Origin: Candidatus Peregrinibacteria bacterium GW2011_GWA2_33_10
GTDB taxonomy: Bacteria; Patescibacteriota; Gracilibacteria; UBA1369; GWC2-33-13
Direction of reading: 5' to 3'
DNA length: 35,659 nucleotides
Assembly (NCBI GenBank): GCA_000989565.1
Contig: LBOO01000007.1
Location: 69,202 to 104,860, forward strand
Below the pieces are notes generated by a model. It searched no databases. It was not told where the DNA came from and worked only from the letters and a program-made list of their open reading frames with translations. Below are positions 23,930-32,049 of the stretch, piece by piece. The translations under genes were made by a program, and so were the position numbers. Position 1 is the first letter of the stretch. Every line of letters starts with the position of its first letter.

Positions 23930-23958
23930 AATTTAGCATTAGAGTAAAAAGGTGTCTA
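23930..23958 (-). promoter_or_regulatory. Possible promoter of the Cys leader and operon
   Basis: Minus strand: TAGACA (23958-23953), 17 bp and TAAATT (23935-23930). Each box has one or two mismatches to consensus. Transcription would start near 23923, about 20 bases before the leader-peptide ATG. A TAGAAT slightly downstream is an alternative -10. Confidence 0.4.
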
Positions 23959-23972
23959 GTTTTTTGACTTAT

Positions 23973-24512
23973 TTATTCCAAAAACGTATAATCCCTTGTT
24001 TCTGACGCGGATTGATTTTCTTCTCCGGCAGCTAAGATAGTGTAATGGAAGGTGCGAGGGAGGGTGTCGGTGGGGACGGAAATCGTGAGTTCTAATTCGT
24101 GATTTTGTTTTAGGGAGTTGTTAGATACTTGTTTGGAGCCGCCGCTAAAAGTGGTTTGAGCAGGTTTTGTGGTGTAAAATTTTGCTTTGAGTTTGTAGGT
24201 TTTTTCGCTGGTTTGTTCATTTAATGTTGAAGTTTCGGAGAAATTGACATTACTGATTAGAAGCGGTTCTTCTTGTCTTTTATAATCGTGATATCTTTTT
24301 AAGATAGTTACTATTTCCGCGCGATTTACAGGATTTGACGGGCGGAATGTATTATCGGCGTAACCTTGGATAATGTTTGCGGATGTTAAATAGTTTAAAC
24401 CTTCGATGTAATAAGCGGTTGGGTCTACGTCTTTGAAAAGGATTGTTTGGGAAAATACGGGGATGCTTAAGGCGATGGCAAATCCTGTGAGGAAATATAG
24501 GAATTTTTTCAT
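23973..24512 (-). CDS. Secreted protein with one SLH domain
   Basis: Protein of 179 residues from ATG 24512. A signal peptide covers residues 1-22 (MKKFLYFLTGFAIALSIPVF). An S-layer homology domain spans about 26-73 (FKDVDPTAYYIEGLNYLTSA, NIIQGYADNTFRPSNPVNRA, EIVTILKRY), with the usual GY-x-D-x-T-F-x-P and R-A-E. The rest is a Ser/Thr-rich beta-like region. SLH domains bind cell-wall polymers, so this is probably a cell-surface protein. The frame extends upstream to 24602, but those 30 codons come partly from the inverted-repeat element and precede a complete signal peptide, so they are not counted. Confidence 0.85.
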   Translation of the reverse strand: MKKFLYFLTGFAIALSIPVFSQTILFKDVDPTAYYIEGLNYLTSANIIQGYADNTFRPSNPVNRAEIVTILKRYHDYKRQEEPLLISNVNFSETSTLNEQTSEKTYKLKAKFYTTKPAQTTFSGGSKQVSNNSLKQNHELELTISVPTDTLPRTFHYTILAAGEENQSASETRDYTFLE

Positions 24513-24555
24513 GGTAATTGAGTTAGGTTTTATTTGTTTAGATTTAATACGACGG

Positions 24556-24716
24556 GTTTTACCATTAGGTATATATAATTTTTTGCTGTGGAACTCGCCC
24601 ACCTTGTTTAGCTTTTTACGTGGACTACTTTTAATGCCGAAATCTTTTAAAATTTATAATGACTACTTGGCTCAGACAGTCCTCGCTAAAAAATTATATA
24701 TACCTAATGGTAAAAC
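24556..24716. mobile_element. 161-bp element bounded by perfect 29-bp inverted repeats (MITE-like)
   Basis: Arm 1 (24556-24584) starts GTTTTACCATTAGGT and ends in six T. Arm 2 (24688-24716) is its exact reverse complement and ends ACCTAATGGTAAAAC. The 103-bp interior (24585-24687) has no open frame. No clear target-site duplication is visible: the flanks read GACGG on the left and GGTGC on the right. The size and perfect ends suit a non-autonomous transposable element. A large hairpin or a regulatory site is the alternative. Confidence 0.6.
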
Positions 24717-24810
24717 GGTGCGTTAAATATATTTTAATTAGTAATGATTTAAATATATATTGATTTGGTTTTAAATTCTATAATTTTGTTTTGGACAATT
24801 GAGAAAATAG

Positions 24811-26028
24811 TTATTTTTTATATATTTCTTTTCCCTGAAATATTGTTTTATAAATGATGTTATCGTAATAATTTTTTCCTTTTTGCATAATTTTTTGCAG
24901 GATTGTATTTGCGGTATCGTTTTTTTGCGCTTTTGTGTCTAAGATTAAGAGATCCGCGCTTTTGCCTTTAATTAAATTGCCGGTTTGTTTTTGCCATCCT
25001 AAAATTTGTGCGCCGGCTAATGTGGCGTAATAAAGACTCTCGGTTGGAGTAATTTTTTTGTGTTTCTTGTGGATTTTGATGAACGCTTTCATGACATCAA
25101 ACATTGAAGTGTCGGGACCAGCGCCAACATCTGTGGAAATTGCAAAGGGTATTTTTTCTTGAAGCAGCTTTTCTATTGGCATTCGACCGCTTTTTAAAGC
25201 TATGTTTGAAGTTGGGCAATGCGTGATTTTTGTTTTGGTTTTTTTGATTATTTTTAATTCTTCCTGAGTAAAATGAATCATGTGGGCTAGAATTGTTTTT
25301 TCTGTTAATAGTGCGGCTTTTTGGTAGACTTCAGTATATGATTTGAATTTGGGAAAAAGTTTTTTTACCCATTTGATTTCATCTTTATTTTCGTTTATAT
25401 GAGTTTGGATGTAAGTTTTATATTTTTTGGCTATTTTAGCGGCTTGTTTCATTGATTCAAAGCTGCAAGTTGGCGCGAATCGAGGAGTGACTGCAAAATT
25501 TTGTTTATATTTTTTGGCTAAATTTTCTGTGATTTTTATAGTTTTTTTTGTGGTTTCCAATAATTCTTTTGAAGAATTTTGATCCATCATGACTTTGCCG
25601 ATTATGGCTCGGATTGGGCAGGTATTAAACACTATTTCTACGGCTTTTTCATGAATTGTCCCCCAAATCAGAGTGTTTAGTGTTCCGTTTTTTATCAGAT
25701 CTTTATAAAATTTTTGGCTAACTTTTTTGGCATGATTAGTGTTTAAAAATTTGGCTTCTTCAGGCCAAATGTATTTTTTTAACCAAGGGAGAAGTTTCGT
25801 GCCTGAAAATGTTCCGCGAACTTCAAATTGTGGTAAATGAATGTGTGTATCGCAAAAGCCGGGAATGATGACTTTTTCTCTATAATCAAAAATTTTTGTA
25901 TTTGGAAATTTTTTGTAATTTCCGCAGTAAACTATTTTTTTGTTTTTAATCAGAATCGCGCCATCCTGAAAAAATTGGCATTTTGAAGCGGATATTGGAT
26001 TGATAATTGTGGTGCGATAGAGAATCAT
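24811..26028 (-). CDS. guaD: Guanine deaminase-like amidohydrolase
   Basis: Protein of 405 residues of the amidohydrolase superfamily. The metal-binding PGFCDTHIH lies at 56-64 (H62, H64), followed by the guanine-deaminase pattern LLPWLKKYIWPEEAKF (about 79-94), then GKVMMDQN, VTPRFAPTCS, QTHINENKDEIKWVKKLFP with a third ligand His, LAHMIH, HCPTSNIAL and STDVGAGPDTSMFDVM with the catalytic Asp. These segments together match guanine deaminase better than cytosine or chlorohydrolase relatives. It would turn guanine into xanthine and ammonia as purine salvage. No purine gene is next to it. The C-terminal metal-dependent barrel is complete. Confidence 0.88.
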   Translation of the reverse strand: MILYRTTIINPISASKCQFFQDGAILIKNKKIVYCGNYKKFPNTKIFDYREKVIIPGFCDTHIHLPQFEVRGTFSGTKLLPWLKKYIWPEEAKFLNTNHAKKVSQKFYKDLIKNGTLNTLIWGTIHEKAVEIVFNTCPIRAIIGKVMMDQNSSKELLETTKKTIKITENLAKKYKQNFAVTPRFAPTCSFESMKQAAKIAKKYKTYIQTHINENKDEIKWVKKLFPKFKSYTEVYQKAALLTEKTILAHMIHFTQEELKIIKKTKTKITHCPTSNIALKSGRMPIEKLLQEKIPFAISTDVGAGPDTSMFDVMKAFIKIHKKHKKITPTESLYYATLAGAQILGWQKQTGNLIKGKSADLLILDTKAQKNDTANTILQKIMQKGKNYYDNIIYKTIFQGKEIYKK

Positions 26029-26080
26029 TTAAAAAATTTTATGAGCAAATAAATCGTATTATTATAACATTATTGATATG

Positions 26081-26110
26081 TTGAGTCCATTTTTTAAAAA
26101 TTCATAATAT
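26081..26110 (+). promoter_or_regulatory. Possible promoter of hom
   Basis: TTGAGT (26081-26086), 18 bp and TAATAT (26105-26110). It would give a leader of about 180 bases before the hom ATG. This leader contains a 9-bp inverted repeat, ACTGTAATT (26182-26190) and AATTACAGT (26209-26217), without a T-tract. I see no convincing leader peptide. Confidence 0.4.
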
Positions 26111-26297
26111 TGAATATAACTTTAATTCTAAAGATCTCTCCCCCTCTTTTTCTGATTGTTGTTAAGCCTTAGTGAGTGATTACTGTAATTTGGGATTTTA
26201 TTAAAGTGAATTACAGTTCTGATATTTATGTATGAGAAAATGTTTTTTTGAAATGTAGTATTGATTTTAGTGATGTTTTTCTTCTAAATTATAGTCA

Positions 26298-27614
26298 ATG
26301 AATAAAATTATTAATGTTGGTTTAGTCGGGTGTGGTAAATTGGGATCAGCTGTTGCTGAGTTGTTTTGTGATCAGGAATTTTTGCATCATGCAACCAAAG
26401 GGAGGTATGAATTAAAATTGCATACTATTTGTGAGATTGATAAGGAAAATAAGTTTTTAAAGAAATTAGATTCTAATATTAAAATTACGAAAAATTTTGA
26501 GGATGTGATTGATGATCCTGAAATTAATATAGTTATAGAAGTTATTGGCGGTAAGGACATTGCTTATGAGATCTCAAAGAGGGCTTTGTCTAAAGGTAAA
26601 TTTTTGGTAAACGCGAATAAATCATTATTGGCGGAAAAGGGTATTGAATTGGAAAAATTGGCCAGAGATAATAATGTGGCCATTGGCAGTGAAGGTGTTA
26701 TTTTGGGTGGATTGCCGCTTTTAAGTATTATAAAAGAGAAATTGTTTTTAGAAAAAATTTTGAATTTTTATGGTATCGTGAATGGCTCAACAAATTTTAT
26801 TCTGAGCGCGATGGAGAATGGGCATAATGATTATGAGAGTTTGGTGAAATTGGCTGAAGAAAGGGGGTTAATGGAAAAAGATAAAGATCTTGATTTAAAT
26901 GGTATTGATGCGGCTCAGAAAGCTATAATCTTAGCGAAACATTGTTTTCATAGTAATCTTTCTTTAAATGATGTTTATTTTCAAGGAATTAAAAATTTGA
27001 TAAGAGAAGATTTTATGTTTGTTGAAAAATTAGGTTATGTGATTAAATTGGTTATGATGGCTTGTCATGATGAACAAGGCAAGTTAAACGTGTCTGTGGC
27101 GCCTACTCTTGTTCCTAAAACGAATTTTTTGGCTTTGATTGAAGAAAATAAGAATGGAATTTTTATTGAAACCGAGTATTCCGGTAAAATGTTTTTTTCC
27201 GCAAAAGTGGCGGAAGCAAAAGAAACCGCGATCGCGGTATTTCAGGATGTTATTAAATTCGCCGATATTCTTTATAACAATGAAAGAATTTCCGGTTTAA
27301 ATCCTGATAATCTTATGAAAGAAAATTTAAAAAGTTACGACGAGATGGTTTTTCCGTTTTATGTGCGATTTATGATTAAAGATCAACCGGGGATTTTGGC
27401 TTCAATCGCGGAAATTTTTTCTTGGTATAAAATCAATATCAGAACTTCAATTGATATAGATATTTATAAAAATATTGATACGAAAGATAAAAACGATTGT
27501 TTTGCTATTGTAATTGATTCTTCAAAAGTCAGTGATGTGAATGAAGCTGTGAGTGAAATCAGCGGGCTTAAGTATTTCAAGGAAGAGCCTTTTGTGATGA
27601 GGATGTTGAAATAA
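26298..27614 (+). CDS. hom: Homoserine dehydrogenase with C-terminal ACT domain
   Basis: Protein of 438 residues. The NAD(P)-binding motif is VGLVGCGKLGSAVAE (7-21). Family motifs are IEVIGGKDIAYEISKRALSKGK, VNANKSLLAEKG, YGIVNGSTNFILSAMENG and the catalytic-domain DLNGIDAAQKAIILAK. An ACT domain lies at about 352-438 (RFMIKDQPGILASIAEIFSWYKI), as in the threonine-sensitive monofunctional enzymes. It reduces aspartate semialdehyde to homoserine at the branch to Thr and Met. It is on the opposite strand from the lysC operon and is expressed separately. thrC, thrB and asd are not in the window. Confidence 0.95.
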   Translation: MNKIINVGLVGCGKLGSAVAELFCDQEFLHHATKGRYELKLHTICEIDKENKFLKKLDSNIKITKNFEDVIDDPEINIVIEVIGGKDIAYEISKRALSKGKFLVNANKSLLAEKGIELEKLARDNNVAIGSEGVILGGLPLLSIIKEKLFLEKILNFYGIVNGSTNFILSAMENGHNDYESLVKLAEERGLMEKDKDLDLNGIDAAQKAIILAKHCFHSNLSLNDVYFQGIKNLIREDFMFVEKLGYVIKLVMMACHDEQGKLNVSVAPTLVPKTNFLALIEENKNGIFIETEYSGKMFFSAKVAEAKETAIAVFQDVIKFADILYNNERISGLNPDNLMKENLKSYDEMVFPFYVRFMIKDQPGILASIAEIFSWYKINIRTSIDIDIYKNIDTKDKNDCFAIVIDSSKVSDVNEAVSEISGLKYFKEEPFVMRMLK

Positions 27615-27617
27615 ATT

Positions 27618-27648
27618 TTGACAAAATAGCAAAGTTTGTTTTTAATAT
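27618..27648 (+). promoter_or_regulatory. Possible promoter of the putative metallopeptidase gene
   Basis: A perfect TTGACA (27618-27623), then TTTAAT at 17 bp (27641-27646) or TAATAT at 19 bp (27643-27648). The ATG follows about 24 bases later. The promoter starts directly after the hom stop codon. Confidence 0.45.
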
Positions 27649-27671
27649 TGAACCACAAATAATTAATATTT

Positions 27672-28796
27672 ATGGGTAAATTAGAGGAAACTCATTTTTT
27701 GGGGAATCATGAATCTGCTGAATCGGCACAAGATTGTTATATGAAATTTTTTAGAGATGTTTTTAAAAATAGATATGCGAAATTTTTGATTTTGTTGTCA
27801 TCTATTTTGAGTACTGAAGGTTGCGCGGCTATACAAAACATCGATACGTTCACTAAGATAGGTTATATATTATCTTATCGGGATGCACCTTGCGAAAAAG
27901 AGAGTTGTTTAAGTGAGCCTATGGATGTAAGTAGGGAAGGTTTGGATAAATTGAAATTACAAAGGCCGGATATCAATTATAAAGATTCTGAAATGTTGGG
28001 CAATTATAGCCAGTGGGAAGCTAATTATCAACATCCATGGCTTTTAAACGGAAAGAGAAATATTTTATATACGGATGAATGTGGAGATGGCGGATGTATT
28101 ACTTTTTATCAACCTAGAGCATTTAAAATTTATCAAGATAAATTGGATTCAAAAAGGATTAGTATTGATTTATTGCATGAATTGACGCATAAATTATTTT
28201 ATTTTCTTCCTTTAAGTTCTAAAAAGCAAATTGTTGATTTTGTCTGGGAAAAATTTCCGATAGAGAAATATAAAGATAAATTTTTAAGTAAACATGATCG
28301 TTATGCTCATTCTTTAGTTGGAGGCGAAGAAGGTGAAAAAATGCAGTTGGTTAATGAATTTTTGGCATATGTAACGCCTCATTTTATTCGTCCTCCAATT
28401 AAAGAACATGAAGTAATGATTGCAGATTTGAGGACATTAAAAAATGTTTCTGAGTTTGATTTTAAAAAATTTATTTCTCTTTCAAAAAATAAGGAACGAA
28501 ATGACTGTTTAAAACATTTAGAATTTGAGTATAACAAGTCTTTTCGCACGAGGATTGATACCCCGGAAAAATGGGAAGATGCGAAAGATAATCCCATCAT
28601 GGTAGAAGGAAGTGTAGATTCTGAAGCAGAGAATCAATATTATGATTTAAGAGCATATAATCTAATACCTGAGGAGAGTTTTTATATGGTATTGAGATTC
28701 TTTGATTTTGATTTGGATTTAGTCATAAAGCAACATAATGAATTGATCGAGGAGGTTATAAAACAAGCTATTATTTATATTCAAGCTAAAAAATAA
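27672..28796 (+). CDS. Putative envelope metallopeptidase with HELTH motif
   Basis: Protein of 374 residues, otherwise unrecognised. A basic N-terminal stretch and the hydrophobic segment FLILLSSILSTEGC (38-51) suggest membrane targeting; the C51 context is lipobox-like but not classical. In the middle is a zinc-peptidase motif, LLHELTH (H169, E170, H173), followed 56 residues later by NEFLAYVTPHF, where E229 may be the third ligand, as in gluzincins. Before it lie CGDGGCITFY and PWLLNGKRNILYTDE, which look like strands. The C-terminal third is helical. The peptidase call rests on these spaced motifs only. The stop is directly next to the end of the convergent dapL-like gene. Confidence 0.6.
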   Translation: MGKLEETHFLGNHESAESAQDCYMKFFRDVFKNRYAKFLILLSSILSTEGCAAIQNIDTFTKIGYILSYRDAPCEKESCLSEPMDVSREGLDKLKLQRPDINYKDSEMLGNYSQWEANYQHPWLLNGKRNILYTDECGDGGCITFYQPRAFKIYQDKLDSKRISIDLLHELTHKLFYFLPLSSKKQIVDFVWEKFPIEKYKDKFLSKHDRYAHSLVGGEEGEKMQLVNEFLAYVTPHFIRPPIKEHEVMIADLRTLKNVSEFDFKKFISLSKNKERNDCLKHLEFEYNKSFRTRIDTPEKWEDAKDNPIMVEGSVDSEAENQYYDLRAYNLIPEESFYMVLRFFDFDLDLVIKQHNELIEEVIKQAIIYIQAKK

Positions 28797-29963
28797 TTAT
28801 ACTTTTAATTTCTCCAATTTTTCCGCAGCTGATTTTATTTGTTCCAATGATGGTACAAGAGCAAAGCGAACATAGTCTTTTCCGGGATTGAAGTTGTTTA
28901 TTTCGTCTGAAATAAGTTCGCCCGGAGTTACTATGATGCCGATTTCCGAGTCTAGAAGTTTTTTGGCAAATTCTATGGATGTGTAATTTTTGGGAACCTT
29001 TTGCCAGATATAGAAAGTACTTTCAGGTTCATGAATTTCCAGATTAATTTTTTTAAAGGCATTTAATAGAATTTCTTTTTTTTGGATATAAAGATCGCGG
29101 CTTTTTTGTACATGAATGTCGTCTCCCAGTGCTTTTGCCGCGGCATCTTGGATAAAGTCAGGGGTGCCGGAGTCTATGTTTGGTTTTAATTTTTTGAATG
29201 TTTGGATAATGTCAGCATCTCCGCATACAAAACCAATTCGCCATCCTGTCATGTTGCTGCGTTTGGAAAGCGAGTGGAAAGCTATTATATTTTTTTTGGA
29301 AATTTCTAAAATGCTGATTGGTTTTTTTTGATAATAAATATCCAAATAACATTCGTCCGAGGCAATTAAAATGTTATGTTTTTGAGCAAATTTTATGGCT
29401 TTTTCGTAAAAATTTTTTGATGCGGTTTTTCCTGTCGGGCTGTTTGGATAATTCAGCCATAATATTTTTGCTTTTTGTAATACTTCTTCAGGTATTTTGG
29501 AAAAATCCGGGAAAAAATCATTTTCAGGTAAAAGAGGATATTGATATGGGATTCCTTCAGCAAAGATTGTGCCGCTTTTATACGGAGGATAGCCGGGATT
29601 TGGCATTAGAACGTAATCTCCCGGGTTGATAACGGCTTCAGGAAAATTGAAGACCGCTTCTTTTGAACCGATTGTAGAGCTTATTTCGGTTTCCGGATCT
29701 AGGTCGATGTTTGATCTTCTTTTTAGATATTCGGCTACTTTTTCACGGAAATTTTTTGATCCGTTGTAACTTGGATAGCCGGAAGACGCATGTTCATCAA
29801 TTGCTTTTTTGGCTGCTTCGCGGATAAATTCCGGAGTCGGTTCTTTAGGATCGCCTACGCCGAAATCAATAATTTTTATGCCTTTTGATTGCAGTAACTT
29901 AATTTGATCGTTGATTTGAGCAAACGCATATTTAGGTAGGGAGTTTAATCTTTTTGATATCAT
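28797..29963 (-). CDS. dapL: Class I/II aminotransferase, probably LL-diaminopimelate aminotransferase
   Basis: Protein of 388 residues of the aspartate-aminotransferase fold. Motifs: LPKYAFAQI (9-17), IDFGVGDPKEPTP (32-44), GYPSYNGSKNFREKVAEYL, LNYPNSPTGKT (170-180), SDECYLDIYY and the PLP lysine K234 in HSLSKRSNMTGWRIGF. Lysine-pathway relatives are DapL (direct conversion of tetrahydrodipicolinate) and DapC (N-succinyl route). The position in the operon and the absence of dapD and dapE here favour DapL; this is inference. It is the last gene of the lysC operon and overlaps lysA by 4 bases (ATGA type), a sign of coupling. Confidence 0.82.
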   Translation of the reverse strand: MISKRLNSLPKYAFAQINDQIKLLQSKGIKIIDFGVGDPKEPTPEFIREAAKKAIDEHASSGYPSYNGSKNFREKVAEYLKRRSNIDLDPETEISSTIGSKEAVFNFPEAVINPGDYVLMPNPGYPPYKSGTIFAEGIPYQYPLLPENDFFPDFSKIPEEVLQKAKILWLNYPNSPTGKTASKNFYEKAIKFAQKHNILIASDECYLDIYYQKKPISILEISKKNIIAFHSLSKRSNMTGWRIGFVCGDADIIQTFKKLKPNIDSGTPDFIQDAAAKALGDDIHVQKSRDLYIQKKEILLNAFKKINLEIHEPESTFYIWQKVPKNYTSIEFAKKLLDSEIGIIVTPGELISDEINNFNPGKDYVRFALVPSLEQIKSAAEKLEKLKV

Positions 29964-31231
29964 TTTAAGGATGTTAAATGTTGAGGAATTTTTGTGTTTT
30001 TGATCATATCTTCGAATTTTTCAGCTTCGCGAATTATATAAGATTTTTCTTTGTTAACTAAAATTTCCGCGGGGAGTAGGCGGCCATTATATTTGTAACT
30101 CATGCCAAAACAGTAGGCTCCGCAGTTTTCAATTAAAATTAAATCATTTAAATCTAATTTTGGGAGTTTTTGGTCTTTACTCCAAACATCTGTTTGTTCG
30201 CATATTTGTCCTGTTAAAAGGGTATCGAATTTTTTTTGGTTAATTTTATTATCGACATAAATTTTGTGAAAAGCTTTATAGAGAATTTGGCGGGGGACTA
30301 TATTCATGTTGATATCTGTGCCGTAAAAGGTATTGTAGCTATGTTTGATCGCGTGAACTTTTCCGATTAAATATCCTGAATTTCCAACAAAATATCGGCC
30401 CGGTTCCATGCAAACCAGAGGTTCGGATATTTTATAGTATTTTGCTTTTTCTTTTATAGTTTTGCTGATTAATTTTATTGTTTTATCTATGTTTAATTCT
30501 TTTTCATCTTCTTTATATGGGATTCCCAAACTTCCACCTAAATCTATAAATTGAAAATCAATTTTTAATTTTTGACTTATTTCTCCAATTATATCCATTA
30601 ATTTAGCAGTTATTTTTTGAAAATATTTAGGTTCCAAAACACAGCTTCCTGTCATCATATGCGCTCCGAAGTTTTTAATTCCTGCATTTTTTGCTTCTTT
30701 ATAAGCATTTAAGGCTTTTTCGTGAGGTATGCCGAATTTTGCTTTTGGTCCTGCCGTAGTTGCGCCTTCACCTACATTGCTTTTGCCAATACCCGGATTT
30801 ATGCGAAATGAAATCAATTCAGGTTGGCCGAATTTTAACAATTTTGAAAATAGCGAGATGTCATCTAAATTGATGATTGCTTGGCTTTTTATAGCGGCTT
30901 TTAAATCATCATCAGAAAGATAATTTCCTGAAAAAATGATTTTTTCTTTTTTTAATCCTAATTTTTGAGCTAATAAAATTTCATTAATGCTGGCAGCATC
31001 TACTCCCGCGCCTTCGTTAATTAATATTTTTGCAATTGCGGGATTGGAATTTACTTTTATAGCATAATACAATTTAAATTTTGGATAATATTTTTGGAAA
31101 GCTTTTGCAACTCGTCTAAAATTATCGCGAACTTTTTTTTCATCATAAACAAAAATTGGAGTGCCGTATTTTTTTGTTAATTTTTCTATTGGTATTTTGC
31201 TTATGTAAATTTTTTTATTTATTATTTTCAT
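29960..31231 (-). CDS. lysA: Diaminopimelate decarboxylase
   Basis: Protein of 423 residues of fold-type III. The PLP lysine is K59 in KLYYAIKVNSNP. Other motifs: GAGVDAASINE, ISFRINPG, KFGIPHEKA, DLGGSLGIPY, EPGRYFVG, ICEQTDVWSKDQKLP with the active-site Cys, and ENCGAYCFGMSYKYNGRLLPAE near the end. The segment GAHMMTGSCV stands where family members usually have G-x-H-x-H-I-G-S, so the PLP-contacting His is replaced, a moderate deviation. It makes lysine from meso-diaminopimelate. The epimerase dapF that normally supplies that substrate is not in the window. It starts 5 bases after the dapA stop. Confidence 0.93.
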   Translation of the reverse strand: MKIINKKIYISKIPIEKLTKKYGTPIFVYDEKKVRDNFRRVAKAFQKYYPKFKLYYAIKVNSNPAIAKILINEGAGVDAASINEILLAQKLGLKKEKIIFSGNYLSDDDLKAAIKSQAIINLDDISLFSKLLKFGQPELISFRINPGIGKSNVGEGATTAGPKAKFGIPHEKALNAYKEAKNAGIKNFGAHMMTGSCVLEPKYFQKITAKLMDIIGEISQKLKIDFQFIDLGGSLGIPYKEDEKELNIDKTIKLISKTIKEKAKYYKISEPLVCMEPGRYFVGNSGYLIGKVHAIKHSYNTFYGTDINMNIVPRQILYKAFHKIYVDNKINQKKFDTLLTGQICEQTDVWSKDQKLPKLDLNDLILIENCGAYCFGMSYKYNGRLLPAEILVNKEKSYIIREAEKFEDMIKNTKIPQHLTSLK

Positions 31232-31236
31232 ATATT

Positions 31237-32019
31237 TTAGGTTAAGTAATACTTTACCGGTATCGGATTTGTTTCGATAAATAAATTTTTAAATATTTCT
31301 TTAAAATATTCGTTCTGTTTTTCGGCTTTTTTAAAATTTGTGTTTAAAGAGTTATTTACAAAATCAGTGATTTGTTTTGGCAGAACGTTTGAAGCTACTG
31401 AAATAACCCCATCACCTCCCAGTTTTATAAGTTCCAATGTGAGACCGTCATCGCCTGAGAGAACTGTAAATTCATCGGGAGTTTCTTTGATTACGTTTTT
31501 CATTTGAGATAAATCGCCGCTGGCTTCTTTTACTCCGATTATTTTTGGATTCTCGGAAAGTCTTTTTAGGGTTTCTGTTTCCATGTTTACGGCTGTACGG
31601 CCTTTGATATTGTAAATGAAAATCGGAATTTTTGTATTTTTGGCGATTTCAGTGTAATGCAAGAAAAGTCCTTCTTGAGTTGGTTTGTTGTAGTATGGAC
31701 AAACAATTAAAACGCAATCAGCGCCTGCTTTTTGCGCGTTTTTTGTGTGTTCGACTGCTTCGCGAGTGCAATTGCTGCCTGTACCGCACATTACTTTTAT
31801 GCGTTTGCGGGCTTGTTCAACACAAATTTTGTAAATACGAAAATCTTCTTCTGCAGTAGTGGTTGGGGATTCTCCGGTTGTACCAACAGGGACGATTCCT
31901 GTTACTTTGGCTTCGACTTGCAGCTCAACTAAATGTCTTAAGGCTTTTTCATCAATGCTTTGATCTTGTTTGAAAGGTGTGATTAGGGCAGTCCAAGTGC
32001 CGGAATATGGTGAATGCAT
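31237..32019 (-). CDS. dapA: Dihydrodipicolinate synthase, C-terminally short
   Basis: Protein of 260 residues. It has all barrel motifs: GIVPVGTTGESPTTT (41-55), CPYYNKPTQEGLF (107-119), YNIKGRTAVNM (136-146), the Schiff-base lysine K164 in IIGVKEASGD, and LSGDDGLTLELIKLGGDGVISVASN. It stops right after IETNPIPVKYYLT. Family members of about 290-295 residues continue for roughly 35 more residues, two to three C-terminal helices. The barrel and active site are complete, so the enzyme may work, but the missing helices normally pack on the barrel and shape the lysine-inhibition and oligomer interfaces. No continuation is visible in other frames, because lysA begins 5 bases later. Confidence 0.92.
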   Translation of the reverse strand: MHSPYSGTWTALITPFKQDQSIDEKALRHLVELQVEAKVTGIVPVGTTGESPTTTAEEDFRIYKICVEQARKRIKVMCGTGSNCTREAVEHTKNAQKAGADCVLIVCPYYNKPTQEGLFLHYTEIAKNTKIPIFIYNIKGRTAVNMETETLKRLSENPKIIGVKEASGDLSQMKNVIKETPDEFTVLSGDDGLTLELIKLGGDGVISVASNVLPKQITDFVNNSLNTNFKKAEKQNEYFKEIFKNLFIETNPIPVKYYLT

Positions 32020-32049
32020 GGTGGTGAGGTTATTGGTTAGGGATCATTT

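Noticed and set aside
24513-24602. N-terminal extension of the SLH protein
   Set aside because: A complete signal peptide starts at 24512, and the extra codons come partly from the inverted-repeat element.
26117-26297. Possible Ile/Thr leader peptide before hom
   Set aside because: Only GTG or TTG starts are available, the Ile/Thr content is modest, and the 9-bp inverted repeat is not followed by a T-tract.
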